Origin: Fimadaptatus sp948467645 | GTDB lineage: Bacteria > Bacillota > Clostridia > Christensenellales > Aristaeellaceae | DNA length: 64,000 nt | NCBI GenBank assembly: GCA_948467645.1 | Contig: CAOKFD010000004.1 | Coordinates: 14,438-78,437, forward strand | Reading direction: 5' to 3' | Part shown: positions 8,342 to 17,561 of the stretch, in pieces | Numbering within the stretch: the first letter of the stretch is position 1 | How the letters are laid out: every line of letters begins with the position of its first letter | Notes under the pieces: model-generated | Seen by the model: the letters and a program-made list of their open reading frames with translations, nothing else | Databases searched by the model: none | What the model was told of the DNA's origin: nothing | Made by a program: the position numbers and the translations under genes

Positions 8342-8623
8342 TGGGCAATGCGGGATAAGGCACGGGACGCGGCTTAAAAATTAAATAATCCGTATTTTCA
8401 AACGATTATTGTCAAATTTCTTATTGCAAAAGCCGGTTAAGCAATGTGATTTTTCAACGAACTTATGCGAAATACACCTGCGATGCAGAGTAAAATATTG
8501 AAATGTGCGTCGAAATGGCAGGGTGTAATCCCCTGTATGCGTGTATATTTAATGCAAAGTTGCTTGAAATGCGTCAATATGTGGTAATTTGGACATACGT
8601 TCACAGTTTGTTCATAGAATATC
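8342..8623. other. Intergenic AT-rich stretch between divergent radC and ABC operon promoters
   Basis: No credible gene. The stretch is clearly more AT-rich than its neighbours, and the segment AATGTGATTTTTCAACGAAC resembles the one at about 13990-14010. No terminator or RNA structure was recognised. Confidence 0.5.
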
Positions 8624-8653
8624 TTAAGCGCACGGCAAATAATGTGGTATAAT
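8624..8653 (+). promoter_or_regulatory. Promoter of the Gld-type ABC operon
   Basis: An extended -10 TGGTATAAT (TATAAT at 8648-8653) with a weak -35 TTAAGC at 8624-8629, 18 bases upstream. The start codon of the first ABC gene is 25 bases downstream, after a GGAGGGG ribosome site. Confidence 0.7.
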
Positions 8654-8678
8654 GGGGTAACTGATTGGAGGGGAGCAC

Positions 8679-9629
8679 ATGATCGAGATACAAAACGTAT
8701 CCAAGCGCTACGGCAACAAGTACGCCGTTAAGGATGTCACCTTTACCATCAACAAGGGCGAGATCCTCGGCTTCCTGGGCCGCAACGGCGCGGGCAAAAG
8801 CACGACTATGAACATGATAACCGGATATATATCCTCCTCGGCAGGCCGCATACTGCTGGACGGTTACGATATATTGAAAAATCCGCGCGAGGTAAAGCGC
8901 CAGATCGGCTATCTGCCGGAGCTGCCGCCGCTGTACATGGATATGACGGTGGACGAGTACCTGCGCTTCTGCTGCGACATAAAGGGCGTGGCGCGCAAAT
9001 ACGTTACCAAGCACTTAAACGACATCTGCGAGCTGACCGGCCTGGGCGAGGTGCGCAAGCGCCTGATTAAGAACCTGTCCAAGGGCTACAAGCAGCGCGT
9101 GGGTCTGGCTCAGGCGTTGGTTGGCAACCCCGAGGTTGTAATATTGGACGAGCCGACAGTCGGCCTCGACCCCAAGCAGATCATCGAGATCCGCCGCCTT
9201 ATCCGCGATCTGGGCGAGGATCACACTGTCGTTCTGTCCAGCCACATACTGCCCGAGGTTGCCGACGTGTGCGAGCGTTTGGTCATAATCAATAACGGCC
9301 AGATAGTCGCGCAGGACACTCTTGAAAACCTGACTCACGGCATAGGCGAAACCTACCGCATGACGCTGCGCGTAAAAGGCCCCGAAAAGGAAGTGCGCCA
9401 GATCATCCGCGACATCGATGGCACGCGCTACTGCGAATGCATTGGCACCAAGGAGCCGGATACCTTCGACTTCCTGGTCGAGTCCGATCGCAAGACCGAC
9501 ATACGCCCCGCGCTGTTTACACGCATGGCAAAGCAGGACATGCCCATCATGATGATGAAACCGATGGATATGACGCTGGAAGACATATTCCTCCAGTTGA
9601 CTCAGGACAGCGATCAGGCACAGCAATAA
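8679..9629 (+). CDS. ABC transporter ATP-binding protein (Gld/ABC-2 type exporter)
   Basis: A 316-residue ATPase with Walker A LGRNGAGKSTTMN, Q-loop region IGYLPELPPLY, the signature LSKGYKQRVGLAQAL, Walker B VVILDEPTVGLD and the switch HIL. A C-terminal extension of about 90 residues (after residue 225) is typical of exporters of the GldA/CcmA class. It is the first gene of a four-gene operon encoding ATPase, membrane protein, GldG-like protein and DUF4340 protein. The complex should sit in the cytoplasmic membrane and export or extract an unknown substrate, or remodel the envelope. Confidence 0.95.
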   Translation: MIEIQNVSKRYGNKYAVKDVTFTINKGEILGFLGRNGAGKSTTMNMITGYISSSAGRILLDGYDILKNPREVKRQIGYLPELPPLYMDMTVDEYLRFCCDIKGVARKYVTKHLNDICELTGLGEVRKRLIKNLSKGYKQRVGLAQALVGNPEVVILDEPTVGLDPKQIIEIRRLIRDLGEDHTVVLSSHILPEVADVCERLVIINNGQIVAQDTLENLTHGIGETYRMTLRVKGPEKEVRQIIRDIDGTRYCECIGTKEPDTFDFLVESDRKTDIRPALFTRMAKQDMPIMMMKPMDMTLEDIFLQLTQDSDQAQQ

Positions 9630-9653
9630 TTTTAAGGACGGAGGCTTTTACTT

Positions 9654-10376
9654 ATGCGCGCTGTTTGGAAACGCGAGCTTGAGGCGTTTTTCTATACGCC
9701 GATAGGCTATGTATTCATGGGATTTTTCCTGCTGGTTAGCGGCTATTTCTTCTGGGGATACAATATCTCCTCCGGCTCCAGCGATATGAGCAATTTCTTC
9801 TCCCAGGTATCTTACATATTCGTAATGTTCGTGCCGGTGCTTACGATGCGCCTTATGAGCGAGGAACGCCGCAATAAGACCGACCAGCTGCTTATCACTT
9901 CGCCCATGTCGATAACGTCCATAATCGTGGGCAAGTTCCTCGCCGCGGTGAGCGTGCTGCTCATCACAATCGTAATCACGTTCGTTTACCCGGTGATCAT
10001 CGCCGCATATGGCAGACTGACTATGGGTACGCTGGTCACTAACTACATCGGATTTTTCCTGATGGGCTGCGTGTACATTTCGATAGGCCTTCTGATGAGC
10101 ACGCTGTGCGAAAATCAGGTTACGGCCGCGGTTGTGACGCTGGTCGTCAACATCATGCTGCAGGTGCTGGAATACGTGCCCTCGATGCTCTCCTCGGGCA
10201 GCTATTTCAGCTTCATCGGCAAGCTGTTCAGCTGGCTGTCGCTCAACGCGCGCAACGCCGACTTCGCGGCGGGTCTGCTCAGCGTTTCTAATATACTGTA
10301 CTTTATCTCCTTCGTGGCCGTGGTTCTGTTCCTGGCGGTACGCGTTGTTGAGAGAAGAAGATGGAGTGAGGGTTAA
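9654..10376 (+). CDS. ABC-2 type membrane permease (GldF-like)
   Basis: A 240-residue protein with six hydrophobic segments, starting MRAVWKRELEAFFYTPIGYV, the typical beginning of GldF/ABC-2 permeases (cytoplasmic helix, then first membrane span). The motif MRLMSEERRNKTDQLLITSP after the second span is the conserved coupling-loop region of this family. It lies 24 bases after the ATPase gene and 3 bases before the GldG-like gene, so the subunits are made together. The substrate is unknown. Confidence 0.92.
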   Translation: MRAVWKRELEAFFYTPIGYVFMGFFLLVSGYFFWGYNISSGSSDMSNFFSQVSYIFVMFVPVLTMRLMSEERRNKTDQLLITSPMSITSIIVGKFLAAVSVLLITIVITFVYPVIIAAYGRLTMGTLVTNYIGFFLMGCVYISIGLLMSTLCENQVTAAVVTLVVNIMLQVLEYVPSMLSSGSYFSFIGKLFSWLSLNARNADFAAGLLSVSNILYFISFVAVVLFLAVRVVERRRWSEG

Positions 10377-10379
10377 GCC

Positions 10380-11963
10380 ATGGATAAGGATAATATGAAC
10401 AAGAATCAGGCCACGCCCGAAAAAGACGCTGCGCCTGTTGAAGTAAAAAAGAAAACCACCGCGCGCAAGGGTCACAAGTTCATGCACATGAAGCAACTGC
10501 GCTATGGTTCGCTCAGCGTTGTGCTGACCGTGGTTGCGATACTGCTGGTAATGGCGGTCAACTGGGCGTTCGGCGCGATTGAAGACCGTTTTGCATGGTC
10601 GATTGACCTATCCTATAACCAGAAGTTCTCCATTTCCGATCAGACTAAGGAAGTCGTGCAGGGTCTGGATCAGGACGTGAAGATATTCACGCTGCTTCAG
10701 GAAAACTCCAATTCCACTCTCGGTACGATGATCGACGAAATGCTCACCCGCTATCAGGCGCTGGGCCACATCACCGTCGAAAACCTCGACATAGTGGCTA
10801 ACCCGACCGCGGCCGCGCGCTTCCAGACCGACGATACGGCGCTGTCTGTAAACTCCATCGTCGTTTCCAACGCCGATGAGAGCAAGTTCCGCGTCATATC
10901 CAGCACCGATATGTACGACCGCGAATACGGCTATGACAGCAATTATCAGATGCAGCTGACCAAGAACGACTTCATCGGCGAGCGCGCCGTGACGTCAGCC
11001 ATACTGTACGTTACCAGCGAAGACACCCCCATCGTGTACATGCTGCAGGGCCACGGCGAGGTCAGCTACTCCAACATGAGCCAGGTAACGGAAGCTCTGC
11101 AGGCGCAGAACTACGAGACGAAGGCGCTTGAGCTGTCCGACAGTTCCGTGACGCTGGAGTCGGGCGACGTTGTAATGGTTGTGGCTCCCACCAACGACCT
11201 GACCAATGAAGAATACGACATACTGAAGAACTTCATGGACAACGGCGGCCGTCTCTACTATGCCAGCCAGTATGGCTTAACGGCTGAGACGCTGACTAAT
11301 TTCAACGCCCTGCTCAATCTGTACGGCCTGACCGTGGATTCCGGTCTGGTGGTTGAGGATGTAAGCGCTTCCGGCCGCTACTATCGTCAGCAGCTCATGC
11401 TGATGCCCAATATCGCGCTGACCGACGCTGACGGCAACGAGCTTGCGATAACCAAGGCGTTTGACTCCAGCAGCTACCTCGTGCTGCCGCAGTGCCAGGC
11501 CATCCGTACGCCCGAGATGAAGCAGAGCGGCATCGTTTACACCAACGTGCTGACTACCTCTGATAAGGCGTACATAAAGAGCAACGTAACCGAGAATACT
11601 ACCATCGACCGTCAGGCCGAGGACGAGACCGGCACCTTCAATATCGCCGTGTCCGCCAACAAGACCGATTACGACGACGACACCAAGTCCTCGCGCGTAT
11701 TCGTGGTCGGCAACGCGTACTTCCTGGCCTCCGACGGCTACTTTAGCGCGTATGACAACAGCAAGCTCCTCATCTCCCCGATGGAGTGGCTGGTCAACCG
11801 CGACACGTCCGTGTATGTACCCAGCAAGTCCATGGGCAGCTACACGATGAGCATACCGGACAACACCACCTATCAGATACTGACCGTCACCGTGATCGTG
11901 GCGATACCCGTTATCATACTGCTGATCGGCTTCATCGTGTGGCGTAGAAGGAGGCATCTGTAA
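10380..11963 (+). CDS. GldG-like ABC-type extracytoplasmic subunit
   Basis: A 527-residue protein: charged N-terminus (about 40 residues), one membrane helix at about residues 42-62 (GSLSVVLTVVAILLVMAVNW), a large outer domain, and a C-terminal helix ILTVTVIVAIPVIILLIGFI followed by WRRRR. The outer part has the GldG-type fold signals QTKEVVQGLDQDVKIFTLLQ and VYMLQGHGEVSYSN (the ABC_transp_aux domain). In Bacteroidetes GldG works with GldA and GldF in gliding and secretion; in Clostridia related operons have no assigned role. The stop overlaps the next start codon by one base. Confidence 0.88.
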   Translation: MDKDNMNKNQATPEKDAAPVEVKKKTTARKGHKFMHMKQLRYGSLSVVLTVVAILLVMAVNWAFGAIEDRFAWSIDLSYNQKFSISDQTKEVVQGLDQDVKIFTLLQENSNSTLGTMIDEMLTRYQALGHITVENLDIVANPTAAARFQTDDTALSVNSIVVSNADESKFRVISSTDMYDREYGYDSNYQMQLTKNDFIGERAVTSAILYVTSEDTPIVYMLQGHGEVSYSNMSQVTEALQAQNYETKALELSDSSVTLESGDVVMVVAPTNDLTNEEYDILKNFMDNGGRLYYASQYGLTAETLTNFNALLNLYGLTVDSGLVVEDVSASGRYYRQQLMLMPNIALTDADGNELAITKAFDSSSYLVLPQCQAIRTPEMKQSGIVYTNVLTTSDKAYIKSNVTENTTIDRQAEDETGTFNIAVSANKTDYDDDTKSSRVFVVGNAYFLASDGYFSAYDNSKLLISPMEWLVNRDTSVYVPSKSMGSYTMSIPDNTTYQILTVTVIVAIPVIILLIGFIVWRRRRHL

Positions 11964-13741
11964 TGGCCGATGAAAACCGCACCCTGAATGATAATCAGCA
12001 GCCGTCCGAAAAGCACCCCGTGCTGGAGGACGCTACCACACTGACCGGCAAGCGCAAGCGCCACCATCCCGCGCTGATATGGCTTATTTCGATAGTCTGC
12101 GTCGCAGCCCTCTGCGGCGCGGGCTACCTCGCGTCCAAGACCGAAGCGCCCGCAGATGACGCGCAGGTCGAGGCCACCGAGGCTCCGGACTATACTACGC
12201 AGCTGCTCAGCCACAGCTCCGACGAGATAAAGAGCGTGACCGTCAACTATAACGGTCAGACTTACACTGTGCTGAATAACGGCGACGACGGCCTTGCTAT
12301 CGACGGCTATGACAATTTCAAACTGAACACCGATACCGCAAAGTCGCTGATAACCCGCGGCACGACGCTGATAACCCAGTCCACCGTGGCCGAAAACTGC
12401 ACCGACCTTGCGCAGTACGGTCTGGACAACCCCACATCCACGTTCACGTATGAGTATACCGACGGTACTACCACTACGCTGGAACTGGGCAACAAGTCGC
12501 CCATGACCTACTACTACCTCAAGCTTGCGGGCGATAACACCGTTTACAGCGTCTACTCCTCCGTGGCTACCACCATGATGACTACGCTTGAGTCGCTGCA
12601 CACCGTCGAAATGCCCGCCACGCTGGACGGCTCCAGCATGACGTATGTGAAGCTTGAGCGCCCGAACAGCGCCAATAGCGCTACCCCGGTAAGCGCAAAC
12701 GGCGAGGGCGGCGAGCTGATAAGCGACATGATGGGTCTGGACGGCATGGGCAAGGTAGGCGACACCGCTTCGCTGGCTACCGCCGCGCCTGAGACTGCCG
12801 CTGCCGAGGAACCCGCCGCCGCGACAGATGCACCTGCTGCCGATGCAGCCGCAACTGCGGAAGCAACCGACGCACCCGCCGACAATACCGCGGCCGAGCC
12901 GGTAAGCGCCGACGCGGCCGATGACATGACCGTGATCGAGATCACCACCCGCGCCGAGGACGACGCAGGCTTGGGCGTGTCCAGCTTCAAGATGGTCGAG
13001 CCGTTCGAGTACGACGTGGATACCGAAGCGCTCAGCACGCTGTGCGAGAACGTGGCCGCAATTACGATCGACTCTTACGTCGGCAATGTGAGCGAGGAGG
13101 GCAATCCCTACGGCATGGACAACCCGATACGCCTGCAGGGCAAGGACGCTAACAATGCGGACATAACCTTCCTGATCGGCAACAAGGCCGACGATACCAA
13201 TACCTACATCAGCGTTGACGACACCGGCGATGTATACCTGACCAAGTCCTCGACGGTAGAATTCGCGCGCACGCTGACCGTGGCCGGCATCGTCGAGCGC
13301 TTCGCCAATATAATCAATATTGCCAAGGTCGATTCGCTGGACATTAACACCCCGGACGGCGACTATGAGCTCAAAATTGAGCGCATACCCGAGCTGGACG
13401 AGGACGGCAACGTCAAGCAGAACGACAAGGGCGACGATATAATCAACGAAGTGTACTACTTCGGCGGCGAGGAGACCGACAGCGATTCGTTTAAGAAGCT
13501 GTATCAGCAGGTTATCGGCGTGCTGGTCAACGGCGTTACCGACGATTATGCGATCGACGGCAACCCGGTCGTGACGGTAACCTATCACCTGAACGTCGAG
13601 CCGGGCGAGGTCAAGATCGAATACATTGAGTACGACCGCGACAATTACGCCGTGCGCCGCGACGGCCACACCTACTTCTTCATTAACAAGAACAAGGTAG
13701 CCACGATGGTTACGGCGTTGGAGCAGTACAACCAGCAATAA
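11963..13741 (+). CDS. DUF4340 domain membrane-anchored protein, partner of the Gld-type ABC system
   Basis: A 592-residue protein with one N-terminal membrane helix (PALIWLISIVCVAALCGAGY, about residues 35-55) and a long extracytoplasmic part. The repeated unit with YTVLNNGDDGLAIDGY and LAQYGLDNPTSTFTYEYTDG, seen again around GMDNPIRLQGKDANNADITF, is characteristic of DUF4340. A low-complexity Ala/Thr/Glu/Pro linker (about residues 270-318) separates the two halves. DUF4340 proteins are regularly found next to GldG-like subunits, sometimes fused to them, so it is probably a substrate- or wall-facing component of the same complex. The operon ends here with a terminator. Confidence 0.85.
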   Translation: MADENRTLNDNQQPSEKHPVLEDATTLTGKRKRHHPALIWLISIVCVAALCGAGYLASKTEAPADDAQVEATEAPDYTTQLLSHSSDEIKSVTVNYNGQTYTVLNNGDDGLAIDGYDNFKLNTDTAKSLITRGTTLITQSTVAENCTDLAQYGLDNPTSTFTYEYTDGTTTTLELGNKSPMTYYYLKLAGDNTVYSVYSSVATTMMTTLESLHTVEMPATLDGSSMTYVKLERPNSANSATPVSANGEGGELISDMMGLDGMGKVGDTASLATAAPETAAAEEPAAATDAPAADAAATAEATDAPADNTAAEPVSADAADDMTVIEITTRAEDDAGLGVSSFKMVEPFEYDVDTEALSTLCENVAAITIDSYVGNVSEEGNPYGMDNPIRLQGKDANNADITFLIGNKADDTNTYISVDDTGDVYLTKSSTVEFARTLTVAGIVERFANIINIAKVDSLDINTPDGDYELKIERIPELDEDGNVKQNDKGDDIINEVYYFGGEETDSDSFKKLYQQVIGVLVNGVTDDYAIDGNPVVTVTYHLNVEPGEVKIEYIEYDRDNYAVRRDGHTYFFINKNKVATMVTALEQYNQQ

Positions 13742-13755
13742 CCAGACAAAACATG

Positions 13756-13791
13756 CGAGCCGCTTTCCGAGAGGAGGGCGGCTCGTTTTTT
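13756..13791 (+). terminator. Intrinsic terminator of the Gld-type ABC operon
   Basis: The stem CGAGCCGC/GCGGCTCG is followed by a six-base T tract, 15 bases after the DUF4340 stop. Confidence 0.9.
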
Positions 13792-14009
13792 GCTGAGGCA
13801 GACAGCGGTTGGGTATTAGGCGAGCTGGCTTGAGGCGGATGGGGCGGCGCGTCCAGTGAGGGTTTAAGACAGTCAGCGCGATGACTGCTCAAAAATCACG
13901 TCTGAAATATCGCCTTGCCATTTTCAGGCAGAACGCGCCGCACAAGCGTTGGTTTGTATTTCTATGTAAGTGCAAAATATTGCTGGAATGTGATTTTCTG
14001 GGGAACTTA

Positions 14010-14038
14010 TTGGCAATTGGCCAAAATTGTGGTATGAT
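14010..14038 (+). promoter_or_regulatory. Sigma-A promoter for the charged protein gene at 14109
   Basis: TTGGCA at 14010-14015, a 17-base spacer, and TATGAT at 14033-14038 with an extended TG. The preceding stretch 13792-14009 is AT-rich and holds no gene I can support. Confidence 0.75.
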
Positions 14039-14108
14039 ACTTTGAGAATGAATGCGCGGCTCGGTTGCGGGGCGCGCTTTGAAGTGTTAAGAATATAAGG
14101 AGGCAGTC

Positions 14109-15374
14109 ATGCTGGCTGGAAACGAAGAAAAACTGGTGCGCCGGGTGGTGTCGTTTCATACGGGCGATGCCTTTGAGCGCGACATCGTCAGCATAAGCGG
14201 CGTGACGACCTGCATAGAGCGCATACCTGCGCCCGATCCGCGCACGATGCGTGCATGGGTGATGCAGCTTGACAGATATGTGGACGTTATAACGCCGCCG
14301 TACTATACGGCCTTGGCGGGCGTAAACGACGACGACGGCGACGAACTGCACAGCGTGCGCGACAAGACCGCCGAGATGCGCGATGAAGCGCGCCGCGCCG
14401 ATGAAAAGCGCGAGCAGGAGGAACTCGACCGGCTGGCCGAGGAAGGCCGCCGCAGGTCGGGCCGCGAAGCCGCGCCCGAACGCGGGGAGGAGCGTGCGCA
14501 GAGCCGCTCAAGCTTCAGCCGCGTTGATACCGGCGAATCCGCGTCCCGCTCCGACGCGCGTGCTAACGTGCGCGATTGGGACGAGGACGGCTATGTGCGC
14601 CCGTCCGAACGTCAGGCGCGCTATGCAAGCCGCAATTCCGAGGAGCGCGACTATTCGGGCCGCACAGCGGACGCGGGCGCGCGCAGCACATACGAAAGCA
14701 CGCGTAAGCCGCGCGGCGAGGAGCAGCCCCGCCCCGAACCTGCGCAAAGCGAACCGCCAAAACCGCGCAAACGGCCTACGCCCAAGTCCACCGAGTCGGT
14801 GATAAACAGGCTGGGACTGGACGGCGCACTGCTGTGCGCAGGCATTGCGGACGGCTCGTTTTTAAGGTATGTACTCGAAAGGCGCGCGATGTTCGGCGCG
14901 TGGCGGCGCGGATGGATAAACAAGCGCACGCGCGCATACGTGGCCGACGCGTCGGTGAGCCAGGCAACCGTGGCCGAGCTGCAGCTCGCCCAGGTGCGCA
15001 TGGATGCGCTCAAAAAGCGCGATACGGTATCGTCCATGAAGCGTGCACAGAAAATTTCGCAGGCCGATGTGATTTTCGACAGCGTTGAGGGCGTGCTGGA
15101 GGACGTGGGCGCGCAGGGCGCGGGCAGTCTTACCGATAAGTTGCTGGTATGCGACACGATAACGCCTGATCAGGTGGAACAGCTGCAAAAGCTGGGGCTG
15201 AAGCGCGTGGTCGTGTTCACGCCCATGCCGAATGAAACATACGTTACTACAGCCGAGCTGGAGGCCATGCTGTCGTTCGTGGCCGGGCGAGAGCCGCGCT
15301 ATCTGCACATAACCGACTGGGAAAAGCTGCTCGACGGCGCGGGACTTAAACAGGAAATGTTCTCGCTGCGCTGA
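14109..15374 (+). CDS. Protein of unknown function with a long Arg/Glu/Asp/Tyr-rich disordered middle
   Basis: A 421-residue protein with a good AAGGAGG ribosome site. Residues 1-85 form a folded-looking N-terminal part (LVRRVVSFHTGDAFERDIVS). Residues about 86-225 are low-complexity and highly charged, first helical (EMRDEARRADEKREQEELDR) and then Arg/Ser/Tyr/Asp-rich. Residues about 230-421 look folded, with LGLDGALLCAGIADGSFLRY and a Rossmann-like strand LKRVVVFTPMP near the end. No signal peptide or membrane helix is seen, so it should be cytoplasmic. I do not recognise the family. The tail composition resembles those of the FtsZ linker and the DacA tail in this window. Confidence 0.8.
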   Translation: MLAGNEEKLVRRVVSFHTGDAFERDIVSISGVTTCIERIPAPDPRTMRAWVMQLDRYVDVITPPYYTALAGVNDDDGDELHSVRDKTAEMRDEARRADEKREQEELDRLAEEGRRRSGREAAPERGEERAQSRSSFSRVDTGESASRSDARANVRDWDEDGYVRPSERQARYASRNSEERDYSGRTADAGARSTYESTRKPRGEEQPRPEPAQSEPPKPRKRPTPKSTESVINRLGLDGALLCAGIADGSFLRYVLERRAMFGAWRRGWINKRTRAYVADASVSQATVAELQLAQVRMDALKKRDTVSSMKRAQKISQADVIFDSVEGVLEDVGAQGAGSLTDKLLVCDTITPDQVEQLQKLGLKRVVVFTPMPNETYVTTAELEAMLSFVAGREPRYLHITDWEKLLDGAGLKQEMFSLR

Positions 15375-15791
15375 GGCTGGGCTCAGTAGCGCTGTTTAAG
15401 TGATGGCTTGCCTGAAACGAGTGGCTTTCAAAATTGTGGCTAAAGCACATGATAAGGCGGTTTTCGCAGGCTAACTTGAAATGGCTAAGTCGGAATGCTT
15501 CTGCTTACTGCCTTAAACAGTCTGAAAAAGGCAATCCATGCGACGGAGAGCCTTAAAATTGACTATATGCGGACAGACGATATGAATTGTCTGCGTTTAA
15601 GAAACCTTGGCTTGTCAGTCAAGGTTTCGCGGCTTAAAGGCTTAAATCGGATAAAATCCGCATGAACTCTCATGCGCGCATATGCGCGTTTTTATATAAA
15701 GGTATTACCTACGGAAAAAGTTGAATGATTGGTAAGCATGGTATCCCAATGGTCGCCTCAATTCATGTCCGGGAGAGGGATCAAGCTTATT
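15375..15791. other. Intergenic region with hairpins, no gene
   Basis: Two copies of GCCTTAAA (15510 and 15550), a perfect 9-bp inverted repeat GAAACCTTG/CAAGGTTTC (15601-15628) and a short palindromic hairpin CGCGCATATGCGCG at 15675-15688 followed by five Ts, which could be an intrinsic terminator or attenuator ahead of the permease gene. No coding potential was recognised. Confidence 0.5.
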
Positions 15792-17297
15792 ATGGAACAC
15801 AGGGAAAACGGCGCGCCCGACGCGCAGTCAAATGAACAAAAGGTAATCAAAATCGATGCGGTCAGTACAGCCGCGTCCGCCACAAGCGGGCAGTCTGACG
15901 AGACGAAAGCAGTCTCCGATTCCGCCCTGCCCCAATACGGCTCCGATATGGATGCGGGCCGTCCGGCCAAGCGTCCTGGCTTGCTGGGCAAGCTGAGGGA
16001 CTCGCTAATATCCGGCTGGTACACGCCGGGCGAGCGCATGAGCCAGGATCGCGCCTGCCTGGTCATATCGAACTATACGACCAATATAGTCGCCAACCTG
16101 ATCGGCGGCAGTTTCTATACGGGACTGCTTCTGCTGATGGACGCGGACGACAGCTTCATAGGCACGATGAGCATGATCGGCGTGGCCGCAAACATGGCGC
16201 AGATGTTCGCGCCGCTGCTGCTGGAACGCTTTACTCAGCGCAAGAAGCTGCTCATGACCGTGCGCGCAATCACCATGGTAATAAACATACTCGTGGTGGG
16301 TCTTATACCGCTTGCGCCGGTTCCGCATCAGGCACAGCTTACGATGCTGGGCATATGCGTGGCCGTGGTCAACTTCGCCGGTTCGCTTATATCGCCCGGA
16401 CTTAGCATATGGCATATACAGTCCGTGCCGCCGCGAGTGCGTACCAGTTACTTTTCGCTGGTGACTATGACGGTGGGGCCGATAGTCGCGATATGCAATC
16501 TGGGCGGCAGTGCGATCGTCGATATGTTCAAGGCGCGCGGCAACGAGTACGGCGGCCTTATGGCTCTGCGCATAATCGCGCTGGCGCTGTACGTGGTCGA
16601 TTTTTGCATGTACGCGCACATAAAAGAATATCCGTATGAGAACGCGGGCAGCAAGTTTACACTGCGCGACCTGTTCACGCTGCCTTTTAAGAACAAGCTC
16701 TATCTGCGTTCGATCGCGGTAGTGTTCCTCTGGAACGCGACGTACAATATACCAGGCTCGTATTACATAGTTTACCTGCTAAAAAACATGAACCTGTCGT
16801 ACACGTATATAACCGCCGCGAACCTTATAAACGTGCCGGTCGTGCTGCTGCTTACGCCCGTGTGGGGCAGGTTCATGAAGGGCAGGTCGCCCTTCCGCGT
16901 GCTGTGGATAGGCATGCTGCTGTACGTCGTGTACTATATCGGGCTTGCGTTTGTGACGGAAAATTCGCTCATACTGTACCCGATAATGCTCGTATGGGGA
17001 TTTGTGATGGTAATAGGCATAAACCTGCCCTTTGCCAGCATACCATATATCAATATGCCTAAGGAGCATCAGACGGTTTTCATGGGCTTTTATTACGCCG
17101 TGGCCAATTTTGCGGCGCTGATAGGCGTTACGATAGGCAAATACTTTGTCGGCGCGACCGAAAATGTCACTATCGAATTTATGGGCTGCCCTATGGTCAA
17201 CAAGCAGTACCTGCTGCTGCTGACGGGCGCGCTTATCGCCGGCGCGGCGTTCCTGGTGCGCCGCATAGAGCGCACTACGCCGTATGAGGACGACTGA
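15792..17297 (+). CDS. Major facilitator superfamily transporter
   Basis: A 501-residue protein. About 75 hydrophilic residues precede the first of roughly 12 hydrophobic helices (NYTTNIVANLIGGSFYTGLL onward). The motif LLERFTQRKKLLMTVR between helices 2 and 3 resembles the MFS loop, and a second cytoplasmic loop GRFMKGRSPFRVLWIG follows helix 8. The open frame can be extended to 15738 or 15729, but the GGGAGAGGGA site at 15771-15780 suits the ATG at 15792. The substrate cannot be read from the sequence. The GC-rich, ATA-rich codon use is like that of its neighbours. Confidence 0.85.
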   Translation: MEHRENGAPDAQSNEQKVIKIDAVSTAASATSGQSDETKAVSDSALPQYGSDMDAGRPAKRPGLLGKLRDSLISGWYTPGERMSQDRACLVISNYTTNIVANLIGGSFYTGLLLLMDADDSFIGTMSMIGVAANMAQMFAPLLLERFTQRKKLLMTVRAITMVINILVVGLIPLAPVPHQAQLTMLGICVAVVNFAGSLISPGLSIWHIQSVPPRVRTSYFSLVTMTVGPIVAICNLGGSAIVDMFKARGNEYGGLMALRIIALALYVVDFCMYAHIKEYPYENAGSKFTLRDLFTLPFKNKLYLRSIAVVFLWNATYNIPGSYYIVYLLKNMNLSYTYITAANLINVPVVLLLTPVWGRFMKGRSPFRVLWIGMLLYVVYYIGLAFVTENSLILYPIMLVWGFVMVIGINLPFASIPYINMPKEHQTVFMGFYYAVANFAALIGVTIGKYFVGATENVTIEFMGCPMVNKQYLLLLTGALIAGAAFLVRRIERTTPYEDD

Positions 17298-17367
17298 CCG
17301 GGCTGCGCCTAATTGTGACGCGCATCGCAAGAAGTGGTGAAAAAAGCCGCGTAAGACTTGTACGCGG

Positions 17368-17397
17368 TTGACAAATTAACGTGCATTAATGTATACT
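17368..17397 (+). promoter_or_regulatory. Strong sigma-A promoter upstream of greA / candidate small RNA
   Basis: TTGACA at 17368-17373, an 18-base spacer, and TATACT at 17392-17397. The nearest downstream gene, greA, starts almost 200 bases later, leaving a long structured leader. A hairpin CCGCGTA/TACGCGG lies just upstream (17348-17367). Confidence 0.8.
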
Positions 17398-17403
17398 ACT
17401 ACG

Positions 17404-17490
17404 GACATAATACTGCTTTTGAGACGCCAGCCGGTGTGGAGCCGGCCGGCGCTTCATAACAAGCGGCGATTTATTCGCCGTTTGTTATTT
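17404..17490 (+). ncRNA. Candidate structured leader or small RNA ahead of greA
   Basis: From the predicted transcription start there is no credible ORF, but two hairpins. The first is GC-rich (about 17424-17452, GCCAGCCGG paired with CCGGCCGGC apart from one mismatch). The second is a 12-bp stem AACAAGCGGCGA/TCGCCGTTTGTT (17458-17486, one G-U pair) followed by an AT-rich tail. The second stem could end a short RNA of about 85-90 nt or act as an attenuator for greA. It does not match any riboswitch I know. Confidence 0.35.
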
Positions 17491-17503
17491 ATTTATAGTG
17501 GCA

Positions 17504-17561
17504 TAGAGTATGTCTCAAAATCCCGCCAAACGTGCGGATTTTTCCGCTTGAGATACGCTCA
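17504..17561. repeat. Short (58 bp) copy of the TAGAGTGTGTCTC palindromic element
   Basis: Left end TAGAGTATGTCTCAAAA and right end TTGAGATACGCTCA with only about 27 bp between them, so it is a deletion derivative of the 164-bp family described at 26161. It lies in the greA leader and contributes to the untranslated region. Confidence 0.8.

Noticed and set aside
11873..13738. Minus-strand open frame of 621 codons opposite the DUF4340 gene
   Set aside because: It reads as a low-complexity Val/Gly/His shadow; the plus strand carries an operon with spaced ribosome sites and a terminator.
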